From: Prevotella sp.
GTDB lineage: Bacteria; Bacteroidota; Bacteroidia; Bacteroidales; Bacteroidaceae
Assembly (NCBI GenBank): GCA_017557405.1
Contig: JAFYYV010000038.1
Span: forward strand, 1 to 35,164
Direction: 5' to 3'
Length of the DNA: 35,164 nt
The notes under the pieces were generated by a model. That model was not told the DNA's origin. It was given only the letters and a program-made list of their open reading frames with translations, and made no database searches. Numbering within the stretch: the first letter of the stretch is position 1; each line of letters starts with the position of its first letter. Below, one piece after another: positions 14,967 to 22,539 of the stretch. A program made the position numbers and the translations under genes.

Positions 14967-17460
14967 ACTCATCCTCCTCTGCCTGGCGTTCACGCTGGTG
15001 GCATGCTCCACCACGAAGAACATCCCCGACGACGACCAGCTCTTCGTGGGGCTCTCCAAGATTGAATACGAGAATCCCGAGGGCGGCGCGAAATACAACG
15101 CCAGCGAACGCAAGAACCTCGAGACGGCGAAAGAGGAGGTCGAGGCGGCGTTGGCGACGGCTCCCAACGGGGCGTTGTTCGGCAGCAGCTTCTATCGCAC
15201 CCCCTTCCCCTACGGACTTTGGATTTGGAACGCCTTCTCGAGCAAGGAGGACAAGTTCTCGCGTTGGATGACCGAGTCGTTCGGCAAGCAACCCGTGCTC
15301 ATGAGTTGGGTGAACCCCGAGCTGCGCACGTCGGTCGCCCAGTCGCTCTTGCGCAACTACGGCTATTTCCACAACAAGGTCGACTACGACATCATCCCCC
15401 AACGCAACCCGAAGAAGAGCAAGATTGGCTATCAGATCAAGCTCGGACCGCTGCTCACCATCGATACCGTCTCCTACGTGGGCTTCACCGCTGAGGCCGA
15501 CAGTCTCATCCGAGCCACACAGGACAAGAGCCTCCTGCACGAGGGCGACCCCTTCACGGTGGCTTCGCTCGACGCCGAACGCAACCGCATCTCCAACCTC
15601 TTCCGCAACAACGGATACTATTTCTACCAACCCAGCTACGCCAGCTATCTCGCCGACACGGTGGCGGTTCCTGGCAAGGCGCAACTGCGTTTCCAGCTCG
15701 CCAACGACATCCCCGACGAGGCGCAACGCAAGTGGTATATCGGAAACATCACGGTCAACCTGCGCAAGACGTTCATGCAACCCCTCACCGACAGCATCCG
15801 CCGCCGCTCGTTCACCATCAATTTCAGTGGCAAGAAGTCGCCTTTGCGCACCCGCGTCATCATGGGAAGCATGAAGCTACGCCACCGCCAACCCTATAGC
15901 TACGACAAATATCTCGAGACGGTGAGCGCCATCAATGCCACCGGCCTCTTCTCCATGGTCGACTTCCAGTTTACGCCGCGACCCGCGGCGGCAAGGGAAG
16001 AAGGAATAGGGAATAGGGAAGAAGGTTTATCACTCCTCGAAAACGATTCTACAAACAATCCTTCATCTCTCATCCTTCATCCTTCATCTCTAAGGAGGAC
16101 TTCTCCGAAGGACTCCTTGGATCTTTTAGTCTCCTGCGTCTTCGAGCGCCCCTACGACTTCTATATCGAGTCCAACTTCATCAAGCGCACCATCGGCCGA
16201 CTCGGTCCTGAGCTCAAGATGGGTATCACCAAGCGCAACGCCTTCCGAGGAGGCGAGAAGTTCGACGTCAACGTCCACGGCTCCTACGAGTGGCAGACCC
16301 ACAGCTCCGCCAACGACATGAACTCCTACGAGTACGGCGCCGACGCCAGCATCGAGTTCCCGCGCATCGTAGCCCCCTTCTTTGGCGGCAACCGCACCAG
16401 CCGACGAACCGTCACCAACGCCGACGGCACCACCCGACGCGTTCCGCGACGACTCTTCTATGCGCCTCCCACCACGCTCGCAAAAGTCTCGAGCGACATC
16501 GTGCGACGCCCCGGCTACTACAAGATGCACATCGTGGGGGGCGAATGGACCTACCGCTGGCAGCCCTCTGCCAACAGCCGACACGAGTTCAGCCCCCTCA
16601 CCGTGAAATACCAGTTCATGAACAGCCACACCGAGAAGTTCGATGAGATCATCACCCAGAACCCCTACCTCTTGGCCACCATGAGCGACTATTTCATCCC
16701 ACAGATGCGCTACACCTACATCTACGGCAGCCCCGCCAACCTGCGCAACCCCATCCAGTTGACCGTCACCCTCTCCGAGTCGGGCAACGTCTCCTCACTC
16801 GGCTACATGGCATTCGGACGCAAGTGGAACGAGCGCGACAAGAAGATGTTCAAGAACCCCTACTCGCAGTTCCTGAAGATGGAGACCGACTTCACCAAGA
16901 CGTGGTCGCTATCCACCCATTCCTCCCTCGTGGGACACCTCGGAGCCGGAGTCGTCTACTCCTACGCCAACTCTGAGGCAACACCCTTCAGCGAGCTCTT
17001 CTACGTCGGAGGAGCCAACAGCGTGCGAGCCTTCCCCATACGAGGCATCGGACCTGGCGACTTCCCAGGACTCGACAACCCACAGGCGTCCTACCTCTTC
17101 CAGAACGGCGACGTGAAGTTCCTCGCCAACCTCGAATACCGCCAGCGACTCTTCGGGAACCTCCACGGAGCCCTCTTCCTCGATGCCGGCAACGTCTGGA
17201 ACATCGACCAGCTCAAGCTCGACGACGTCGAGCTCGACAACCTCCTCGCCAACACCCGCTTCAAGCTCAAGAGCATCTTCAACCAAGTGGCTGTCGGTAC
17301 GGGCGTGGGAATCCGCTACGACCTCGACTTCCTCATCCTCCGCCTTGACTGGGGTATCGGCCTCCACGTGCCCTACAAGACCGAGAAGAGCGGCTTCTTC
17401 AACCTCGACAGTTTCCGCCGCTACCAAACCCTCCACTTCGCCATCGGCTACCCGTTCTGA
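14950..17460 (+). CDS. Lipoprotein Omp85-family (BamA/TamA) outer-membrane protein
   Basis: This 836-residue protein begins with a lipoprotein signal (MKQLDRLILLCLAFTLVACS; lipobox LVAC, C19). POTRA-like segments follow, then a C-terminal 16-strand-type barrel that ends in a terminal phenylalanine (YPF). GGANSVRAFPIRGIGPG, about residues 687-703, corresponds to the conserved Omp85 loop region with its key arginine. The ATG at 14950 lies inside the tamB end, giving a 17-base overlap and likely translational coupling. The partner is the TamB-like protein upstream; TamA-like insertion of outer-membrane proteins is the likely role. Residues about 347-392 are an unusual low-complexity insertion made of intergenic-type repeats, located before the barrel. 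No transcription terminator is obvious after the stop. Confidence 0.9.
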   Translation: MKQLDRLILLCLAFTLVACSTTKNIPDDDQLFVGLSKIEYENPEGGAKYNASERKNLETAKEEVEAALATAPNGALFGSSFYRTPFPYGLWIWNAFSSKEDKFSRWMTESFGKQPVLMSWVNPELRTSVAQSLLRNYGYFHNKVDYDIIPQRNPKKSKIGYQIKLGPLLTIDTVSYVGFTAEADSLIRATQDKSLLHEGDPFTVASLDAERNRISNLFRNNGYYFYQPSYASYLADTVAVPGKAQLRFQLANDIPDEAQRKWYIGNITVNLRKTFMQPLTDSIRRRSFTINFSGKKSPLRTRVIMGSMKLRHRQPYSYDKYLETVSAINATGLFSMVDFQFTPRPAAAREEGIGNREEGLSLLENDSTNNPSSLILHPSSLRRTSPKDSLDLLVSCVFERPYDFYIESNFIKRTIGRLGPELKMGITKRNAFRGGEKFDVNVHGSYEWQTHSSANDMNSYEYGADASIEFPRIVAPFFGGNRTSRRTVTNADGTTRRVPRRLFYAPPTTLAKVSSDIVRRPGYYKMHIVGGEWTYRWQPSANSRHEFSPLTVKYQFMNSHTEKFDEIITQNPYLLATMSDYFIPQMRYTYIYGSPANLRNPIQLTVTLSESGNVSSLGYMAFGRKWNERDKKMFKNPYSQFLKMETDFTKTWSLSTHSSLVGHLGAGVVYSYANSEATPFSELFYVGGANSVRAFPIRGIGPGDFPGLDNPQASYLFQNGDVKFLANLEYRQRLFGNLHGALFLDAGNVWNIDQLKLDDVELDNLLANTRFKLKSIFNQVAVGTGVGIRYDLDFLILRLDWGIGLHVPYKTEKSGFFNLDSFRRYQTLHFAIGYPF
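15988..16125 (+). repeat. In-frame heptamer-rich insertion within the Omp85 gene
   Basis: A stretch of about 138 bases differs sharply from the flanking GC-rich coding sequence. It holds two direct heptamers GGAATAG (16003-16016), four heptamers of the type TTCATCY/CTCATCC (16062-16089), and an imperfect palindrome near 16092-16118 with arms AAGGAG and CTCCTT. It encodes a serine- and asparagine-rich loop and keeps the reading frame. It looks like an intergenic repeat that entered the gene. Confidence 0.65.
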
Positions 17461-17588
17461 TGTAAAACAAAAACGCTTCCTCTTTTCATTATTACTCGCA
17501 ATGCATTTATTGTATTGCAAATTTACTTATAATTTTTCAAACCTCCAAATTTCGAGGCCTGTAGCTCGCAAAAATTTGTTAAATTCTC

Positions 17589-17676
17589 AAAGATAATTCT
17601 TAATGTTGTCAAAGACCATCTTTGACCTGCTCATTGCATAGCTTTTAGCCCGTCATTAGTGGTCTTTCGCACAGGT
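17589..17676. repeat. 22-base periodic dyad array, locus 2 (four units, changing orientation)
   Basis: Units of 22 bases begin at 17589, 17611, 17633 and 17655. The second contains the fully palindromic core TCAAAGACCATCTTTGA. The third and fourth read as reverse complements (TCATTGCATAGCTTT and TCATTAGTGGTCTTT) of the two core flavours seen at locus 1, still separated by a 7-base linker. The first unit is degenerate. Confidence 0.75.
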
Positions 17677-17758
17677 AAAGCGATGCCAGCAGAAAAGGAA
17701 TAATTAAACGTGTTGTGTGAAAAGATGTTAATTACATAAGGGGCGAATCGGGGATTTT

Positions 17759-17990
17759 TGCAACATGCAACATTAAGCACCTTCCACATGTGCAGAAGTG
17801 TCCTCTCTACCTATAAGTTATTATAATATATAATAAATTATATATTATAATAAAATTAGTATTATTACACTCCATTAATTTTTACCCAATCAAATCTGTT
17901 AATTTAAAACACAAATTTCATCTGAATAATATGGAAACACCTTAATGTTGCATGTTGCATGTTGCATGTTGCGTTTTTGGGGTGTTTCCA
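17759..17990. repeat. Heptamer/inverted-repeat element, copy 1
   Basis: A 19-base perfect inverted repeat (17759-17777 and 17941-17959) bounds about 200 bases. The left end has GCAACAT heptamers, and the right end has four ATGTTGC heptamers (17945-17972), the reverse complement. The right end is itself enclosed by a 10-base inverted repeat, TGGAAACACC (17932-17941) and GGTGTTTCCA (17981-17990). Inside lies a block from 17774 to 17825 that is shared with the element at 35109-35160 (38 of 52 bases by eye). No transposase is present. It could be a MITE-like element or a structured regulatory element. Confidence 0.7.
17818..17853. repeat. AT-only 17-base palindrome inside the heptamer element
   Basis: TTATTATAATATATAAT and ATTATATATTATAATAA are perfect reverse complements separated by AA. 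The sequence could extrude as a cruciform or fold as an RNA hairpin. It lies directly after the conserved CTACCTATAAG block. Confidence 0.85.
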
Positions 17991-18050
17991 CCTAATTTTG
18001 AAAAACAGTGTCTATCCTTAACAAATTTTCACGCACTAGCGAGGGCAAAA

Positions 18051-18082
18051 TTTGGAAGTGTCAGTTTATTTTTGTACCTTTG
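18051..18082 (+). promoter_or_regulatory. Promoter of the nucleotidyltransferase operon
   Basis: TTTG at 18051-18054 and TACCTTTG at 18075-18082 are 20 bases apart, an excellent Bacteroidetes -33/-7 match. Transcription would start near 18088, with an A-rich leader of about 35 bases before the ATG at 18124. Confidence 0.82.
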
Positions 18083-18123
18083 CAGAGTAAAACAAAACAT
18101 ATAAAATAAAAAACAAAACGCTT

Positions 18124-19041
18124 ATGAAACCAACTCTTTTCTTATTGGCTGCGGGCATGGGAAGCCGCTATGGCGGACTGAAGCAGCTCGACGGACTCGG
18201 CCCCAATGGCGAGACTATCATGGACTATAGCATCTACGACGCTATTCAGGCTGGATTCGGCAAAATCGTGTGGGTGATTCGCAAGGACTTCGAGGAGCAG
18301 TTCCGCACGCAGATTCTCGCGAAGTATGAGGACAAGATTCCTTGCGAACTGTGCTTCCAGGCGCTCGACGCCCTGCCCGAGGGATTCTCGGTGCCTGAGG
18401 GGCGTGTAAAACCGTGGGGTACGAACCATGCCGTGCTGATGGGCAAGGACGTCATCAAGGAGCCGTTCTGCGTGATCAACTGCGACGACTTCTACGGCCG
18501 CGACGCTTTCATGCAGATTGGCAAATATCTGGCTGACCTGAAGGAGGGTGCGAAGAACGAGTATGCGATGGTGGGATTCCGCTGCTGCAACACGTTGAGT
18601 GAGAATGGTAGCGTGGCGCGCGGCGTGTGCGCATACGACGACAACCGCCATCTGACGGACGTGGTGGAGCGCACCGAGATCATGCGCATCGCCGAGAAGG
18701 GCAACGCCATTTGCTACAAGGACGGCGAGGAGTGGTTCCCGCTGGAGGAGAATGTGCCGGTGTCGATGAACATGTGGGGCTTCACGCCCGATTACTTCGA
18801 CTATAGCGAGGCTTACTTCAAGGAATTCCTGAGCGACCCGAAGAACATGGAGAACCTGAAGGCTGAGTTCTTCATCCCGTTGATGGTGAACAAGCTCATC
18901 ACGGAGGGAACAGCCACCTGCGAGGTGCTCGACACGACCTCGAAGTGGTTTGGCGTGACCTATGCCGCCGACCGCCAGGCTACGGTGGACCGCATTCAGA
19001 GCCTCGTGGAGGAGGGTGTCTATCCTGCCAAGTTGTTCTAA
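18124..19041 (+). CDS. Sugar-phosphate nucleotidyltransferase-like protein
   Basis: This 305-residue protein has the nucleotidyltransferase signature LLAAGMGSRYGGLKQLDGLG (residues 7-26) and a metal-binding INCDDFYGRDAF segment near residues 119-130. The fold transfers a nucleotide from an NTP to a sugar phosphate. The substrate is not clear from the sequence, and no C-terminal left-handed helix is present. It starts a close run with a DHH phosphoesterase (3-base gap) and a DUF4827 lipoprotein, all plus-strand, downstream of a clear promoter. The start is supported by the A-rich leader and by the motif lying right at the N-terminus. Confidence 0.82.
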   Translation: MKPTLFLLAAGMGSRYGGLKQLDGLGPNGETIMDYSIYDAIQAGFGKIVWVIRKDFEEQFRTQILAKYEDKIPCELCFQALDALPEGFSVPEGRVKPWGTNHAVLMGKDVIKEPFCVINCDDFYGRDAFMQIGKYLADLKEGAKNEYAMVGFRCCNTLSENGSVARGVCAYDDNRHLTDVVERTEIMRIAEKGNAICYKDGEEWFPLEENVPVSMNMWGFTPDYFDYSEAYFKEFLSDPKNMENLKAEFFIPLMVNKLITEGTATCEVLDTTSKWFGVTYAADRQATVDRIQSLVEEGVYPAKLF

Positions 19042-19044
19042 AGG

Positions 19045-20085
19045 ATGATGCTGAAGGATCTGCTGACCGAGGAGCAGCTGGGGCTGCTGAAATCGCTGAT
19101 TGACGAGAGCGAGAACATCATCGTCACCTGCCACATGAACGCCGACGGCGACGCCATCGGGGCGAGCATGGGATGGGCGGAGTATCTGAAGTCGGTGGGC
19201 AAGACGCCCACGATTGTGGTGCCCGACCAGTATCCCGACTACCTGAAGTGGATGCCGAACACGGAGAAGGTGATGCGCTACGACAAGCACAAGGAGCAAG
19301 CCGACCTGTTGTTCGGAGTTGCCGACTTGGTGTTCTGCCTGGACTTCAACGTGACGAGCCGTGTGGGCGACATGGAGGAGGCGCTCTGCCAGTCGAAGGC
19401 ACGGAAGGTGCTCATCGACCACCATCTGCAGCCCGACGTGGAGACGGCGCTGACGATTTCGCATCCGGAGCTGTCGTCGACGAGTGAGATTGTGTTCCGA
19501 CTGGTGTGGCAGCTGGGGGCTTTCGAGACGCTCACCAAGCACTTCGCGGCGCCCATCTACTGCGGCATGATGACCGACACGGGGGCGTTCACGTTCAACT
19601 CGAAGTCGCCGGAGATTTTCTTCATCATCTCGCAACTGCTCACGAAGGGCATCGACAAGGACAAGATATACCGCAACGTGTATAACAACTATTCGGCTTG
19701 GGCCATCCGCATGCGCGGCTACATGATGTGCCAGAAACTGAACGTGTTTGAGGACTTGCACGCTTCGTATTTCGCCATCAGCCGCAAGGAGATGAAGGAG
19801 TTCCACTTCGTGAAAGGCGATGCCGAGGGCTTGGTGAACGAGCCTTTGCGCATCAAGGGCATGAAACTCTCGATTTCGTTGCGCGAGGACGACCGGAAGG
19901 AGAACCTGGTGTGGGTGAGCCTGCGCTCGGTGGACAACTTCCCGTGCAACAAGATGGCGGAGGAGTTCTTCAATGGTGGCGGACACCTGAACGCCAGCGG
20001 TGGCAAGCTGAATTGCTCGTTGGCAGAAGCGGAGCAGATTGCGCGTCAGGCGATTTTGCATTATGAGGATATGTTGAAGATTTAA
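19045..20085 (+). CDS. DHH-family phosphoesterase (NrnA-like oligoribonuclease/PAP phosphatase)
   Basis: This 346-residue protein has the DHH-domain motifs HMNADGDAIGAS (residues 30-41), an LDFN aspartate motif near residue 98, LIDHHL near residue 131, and the C-terminal DHHA1 signature FFNGGGHLNASGG. Such proteins use two metals to hydrolyse short RNA fragments (nanoRNA), pAp, or in related forms cyclic dinucleotides. This stand-alone DHH-DHHA1 form without membrane or PAS domains fits NrnA best. It begins three bases after the previous stop with two consecutive ATGs, so either could be the start. Translation is likely coupled to the upstream nucleotidyltransferase. Confidence 0.9.
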   Translation: MMLKDLLTEEQLGLLKSLIDESENIIVTCHMNADGDAIGASMGWAEYLKSVGKTPTIVVPDQYPDYLKWMPNTEKVMRYDKHKEQADLLFGVADLVFCLDFNVTSRVGDMEEALCQSKARKVLIDHHLQPDVETALTISHPELSSTSEIVFRLVWQLGAFETLTKHFAAPIYCGMMTDTGAFTFNSKSPEIFFIISQLLTKGIDKDKIYRNVYNNYSAWAIRMRGYMMCQKLNVFEDLHASYFAISRKEMKEFHFVKGDAEGLVNEPLRIKGMKLSISLREDDRKENLVWVSLRSVDNFPCNKMAEEFFNGGGHLNASGGKLNCSLAEAEQIARQAILHYEDMLKI

Positions 20086-20100
20086 TTCATTTTACGCAAT

Positions 20101-20757
20101 ATGAGAAAATTCATTTATATGTTGATGGGCGTGGGGTGCTGGTTGCTGGCCGTGGGCTGCAACGACACCGAGACGTATGCCGAACAGAAGGAGAAAGAGG
20201 TGGCTGCCATCAACAAGTTCATCGCCGACTCGGCTGTGACGGTGATTTCGGAGTCGCAGTTCGCCGCTCAGGGCAACACGACGGATGTGAAGAAGAACGA
20301 GTTTGTGCTCTTTGACGCGTCGGGCGTGTATATGCAGATTGTGCGCAAGGGATGTGGCGAGAAGATCAAGATGGGCGAGACGGTGACCGTGCTCTGCCGC
20401 TTCACGGAGCGCAACTTGATGTTGGGCGCTGACTCCATCACCCTGACGAACGATGTGCTGACCTATGCCGCCATCGTGGACAAGATGTCGGTAACGAACA
20501 CGTCGGGCACCTTCCAGGGTAGCTTTGATACTTCGTCGAGCCTGATGTACTCGGTATATGGTATGTCGCAGGGCAACACGGCGGTTCCTTCAGGTTGGCT
20601 GGTGCCGTTCACCTACATCAACGTCGGTCGCCCGGTGAAGGAGACGGACGAGGTGGCGAAGGTGCGCCTGATTGTGCCGCATAAGCAGGGCACGCTGCGC
20701 GCCACGAGTGGTGTGTATCCGTGTTTGTATGATCTAACATTCGAAAGAGGGAGGTAA
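20101..20757 (+). CDS. DUF4827-type lipoprotein (FKBP-like)
   Basis: This 218-residue protein begins with a lipoprotein signal (lipobox LAVGC, C20) and is probably anchored to a membrane of the envelope. Residues about 70-215 resemble a degenerate FKBP-type fold, with FQGSFDTSSSLM, a tyrosine-glycine step and a PSGWLVPF segment at the places of the usual FKBP strands and flap. I assign it to the DUF4827 group on the basis of length, lipobox and this pattern, from memory. Whether it keeps prolyl isomerase activity is doubtful. It lies 15 bases after the DHH gene in the same presumed operon. Confidence 0.75.
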   Translation: MRKFIYMLMGVGCWLLAVGCNDTETYAEQKEKEVAAINKFIADSAVTVISESQFAAQGNTTDVKKNEFVLFDASGVYMQIVRKGCGEKIKMGETVTVLCRFTERNLMLGADSITLTNDVLTYAAIVDKMSVTNTSGTFQGSFDTSSSLMYSVYGMSQGNTAVPSGWLVPFTYINVGRPVKETDEVAKVRLIVPHKQGTLRATSGVYPCLYDLTFERGR

Positions 20758-20926
20758 AGCCTCACCCCCGACCCCTCATTCCCGAGCAAGGCTCGCCTAC
20801 CCGTAGCCTTTCCAAAGGGCGAGGGGAGAATAAAACGATTTATAATTTACAATTTATAAAAAAGAAAGGCCTCGAAATAGAGCCTCACCCTTTTGGGGGA
20901 GGATGGAGGGGGCTCTTAATTGGATT
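20758..20926. repeat. Intergenic inverted G/C-rich repeat upstream of glmM
   Basis: The stretch contains two similar pieces: GCCTCACCCCCGACCCCTC with a downstream AAGGGCGAGGGGAG, and AGAGCCTCACCC with GGGGGAGG and GGGGGCTCT. Each can form a partial stem, and they are joined by AT-rich sequence. It resembles the C-rich/G-rich dispersed repeats often found between Bacteroidales genes. No TAnnTTTG promoter is obvious, so how glmM is transcribed is unclear. Confidence 0.55.
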
Positions 20927-22345
20927 ATGACACTAATCAAGTCGATATCTGGTATTCGCGGAACCATCGGCGGTCGCACGGGCGACACGCTCAATCCGCT
21001 TGACATCGTGAAGTTCACAACGGCTTACACCACGTTCATCCGTCGGAATGGAGGACTGGGACAGGATGCCGATTTCAATCAGAACCGCCCGACGATAGTT
21101 GTCGGCCGTGATGCTCGCATCTCGGGTGTGATGGTCGATAATGTGGTGTGTGGCACCATCATGGGAATGGGCTACGATGTGGTGAACATCGGATTGGCCA
21201 CCACGCCCACCACGGAGCTGGCTGTGCAGTGGTTGGGCGCCGACGGTGGCATCATCATCACCGCCTCGCACAACCCACGTCAATGGAACGCCTTGAAGCT
21301 GCTGAACCGCAAGGGTGAGTTCCTGACGGCGAAGGACGGTGCCGAGGTGCTGAAGATTGCCGAGGAGGAGGATTTTGAATATGCCGACGTGGAGAGCCTG
21401 GGGCATTACATCAATTGCGATGAAGCCGACCAATGGCACATCGACGAGGTGATGGCGCTCAGTTTGGTGGACGAAGATTCCATCAAGAAGGCGCATTTTC
21501 GCGTCTGTGTGGACGCCATCAACTCGGTGGGTGGTGTCATCCTGCCCAAACTGCTCGACGAGCTGGGCGTGGAATACACGATTCTGAACGGCGAACCTAC
21601 GGGCGACTTCGCCCACAATCCCGAACCGCTCGAGAAGAACCTGCAGGGCATCATGGACGAGATGAAGACGGGCAAGTATGACCTGGGCATCGTGGTCGAC
21701 CCTGATGTGGACCGCCTGGCGTTCATCTGCGAGGATGGTACGATGTTTGGAGAGGAATATACGTTGGTCTCTGTTGCTGATTATGTATTGTCGCATACAA
21801 AAGGCAATACGGTTTCCAACCTTAGTTCCACCCGTGCTTTGCGCGATGTGACGGAGAAGCATGGAGGTCAGTATTCGGCTGCCGCCGTGGGCGAGGTGAA
21901 TGTGACCACGAAGATGAAGGAGGTGGGCGCCGTGATTGGCGGTGAAGGCAATGGTGGCGTTATCTACCCCGAGAGCCATTATGGTCGTGATGCCCTCGTG
22001 GGAATCGCCTTGTTCCTCTCGTCGTTGGCTCAGAAGGGCGTGAAGGTGAGCGAGCTTAGGAAGCAGTTCCCCAACTATTTCATCGCCAAGAACCGCATCG
22101 ACCTGACGCCTGAGACCGACGTGGACGCCATCTTGAAGAAGGTGAAGGAGATGTTCGCCGCCGACAAGGATGCTGTTGTCAACGACATCGACGGTGTGAA
22201 AATCGATTTCTCCGACCGTTGGGTGCATTTGCGCAAATCGAACACCGAACCCATCATCCGCGTCTATAGCGAGGCTCACACGATGGAGGAGGCCGACGAA
22301 CTGGGCAAACGCCTCATGCAGGTGGTGTACGATATGGCTAAGTAG
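20927..22345 (+). CDS. glmM: Phosphoglucosamine mutase (GlmM family phosphohexomutase)
   Basis: This 472-residue protein shows all four signature regions of the alpha-D-phosphohexomutases: the phosphoserine loop TASHNPRQWNALK (about residues 111-123), the metal-binding DPDVDRLAF, the sugar-binding GEGNGGVI, and the C-terminal phosphate-binding RKSNTEPIIRVYSEA. GlmM converts glucosamine-6-phosphate to glucosamine-1-phosphate for UDP-GlcNAc, peptidoglycan and lipopolysaccharide. The early SGIRGTIGG and the sugar loop favour GlmM over phosphomannomutase, although the families are close. The ATG at 20927 gives MTLIKSISGIRG; the in-frame ATG at 20903 lies in repeat sequence. A strong terminator follows. 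Confidence 0.88.
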   Translation: MTLIKSISGIRGTIGGRTGDTLNPLDIVKFTTAYTTFIRRNGGLGQDADFNQNRPTIVVGRDARISGVMVDNVVCGTIMGMGYDVVNIGLATTPTTELAVQWLGADGGIIITASHNPRQWNALKLLNRKGEFLTAKDGAEVLKIAEEEDFEYADVESLGHYINCDEADQWHIDEVMALSLVDEDSIKKAHFRVCVDAINSVGGVILPKLLDELGVEYTILNGEPTGDFAHNPEPLEKNLQGIMDEMKTGKYDLGIVVDPDVDRLAFICEDGTMFGEEYTLVSVADYVLSHTKGNTVSNLSSTRALRDVTEKHGGQYSAAAVGEVNVTTKMKEVGAVIGGEGNGGVIYPESHYGRDALVGIALFLSSLAQKGVKVSELRKQFPNYFIAKNRIDLTPETDVDAILKKVKEMFAADKDAVVNDIDGVKIDFSDRWVHLRKSNTEPIIRVYSEAHTMEEADELGKRLMQVVYDMAK

Positions 22346-22392
22346 CTACTTAGCCATAAGATATTGAGATATAAGATAAAAGATAAAAAGAT

Positions 22393-22428
22393 AAGGAGTG
22401 GAACCATTAAGTTTTCCACTCCTTTTTT
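22393..22428 (+). terminator. Intrinsic terminator after glmM
   Basis: AAGGAGTGGAA pairs perfectly with TTCCACTCCTT around a 10-base loop and is followed by TTTT. It separates the plus-strand operon from the convergent minus-strand genes. The stretch that follows, to 22539, is pyrimidine-rich with short direct repeats of CTACACTC. Confidence 0.92.
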
Positions 22429-22539
22429 ATGCTGTTAGTATTGTCTACACTACTACACTCCTACACTCCTTTCAACAATAGGTAAGGGCTTGTCCCTTTA
22501 AACTCCTACACTCCCCTTTAAACCCTTTAACCCCTTTTT

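Larger units (their letters stand above)
17461..18050. other. Gene-free, repeat-rich intergenic region
   Basis: No gene is supported between the Omp85 stop and the promoter at 18051. The region holds one 22-base periodic array, one heptamer/palindrome element and AT-rich sequence; the flanks (17461-17588 and 17677-17758) show nothing recognisable. Short open frames here have no conserved features. Confidence 0.7.

Noticed and set aside
17759-17990. Insertion sequence
   Set aside because: The element is only about 200-230 bases, has no transposase and no visible target-site duplication; at most it would be a non-autonomous element.
18142-20061. Open frame of 639 codons on the minus strand
   Set aside because: It lies antisense to two well-supported genes, is rich in His, Arg, Leu and Val as expected for a shadow frame of GC-rich genes, and has no domain.
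20933-22279. Open frame of 448 codons on the minus strand
   Set aside because: It is the antisense shadow of glmM, with no recognisable motif.
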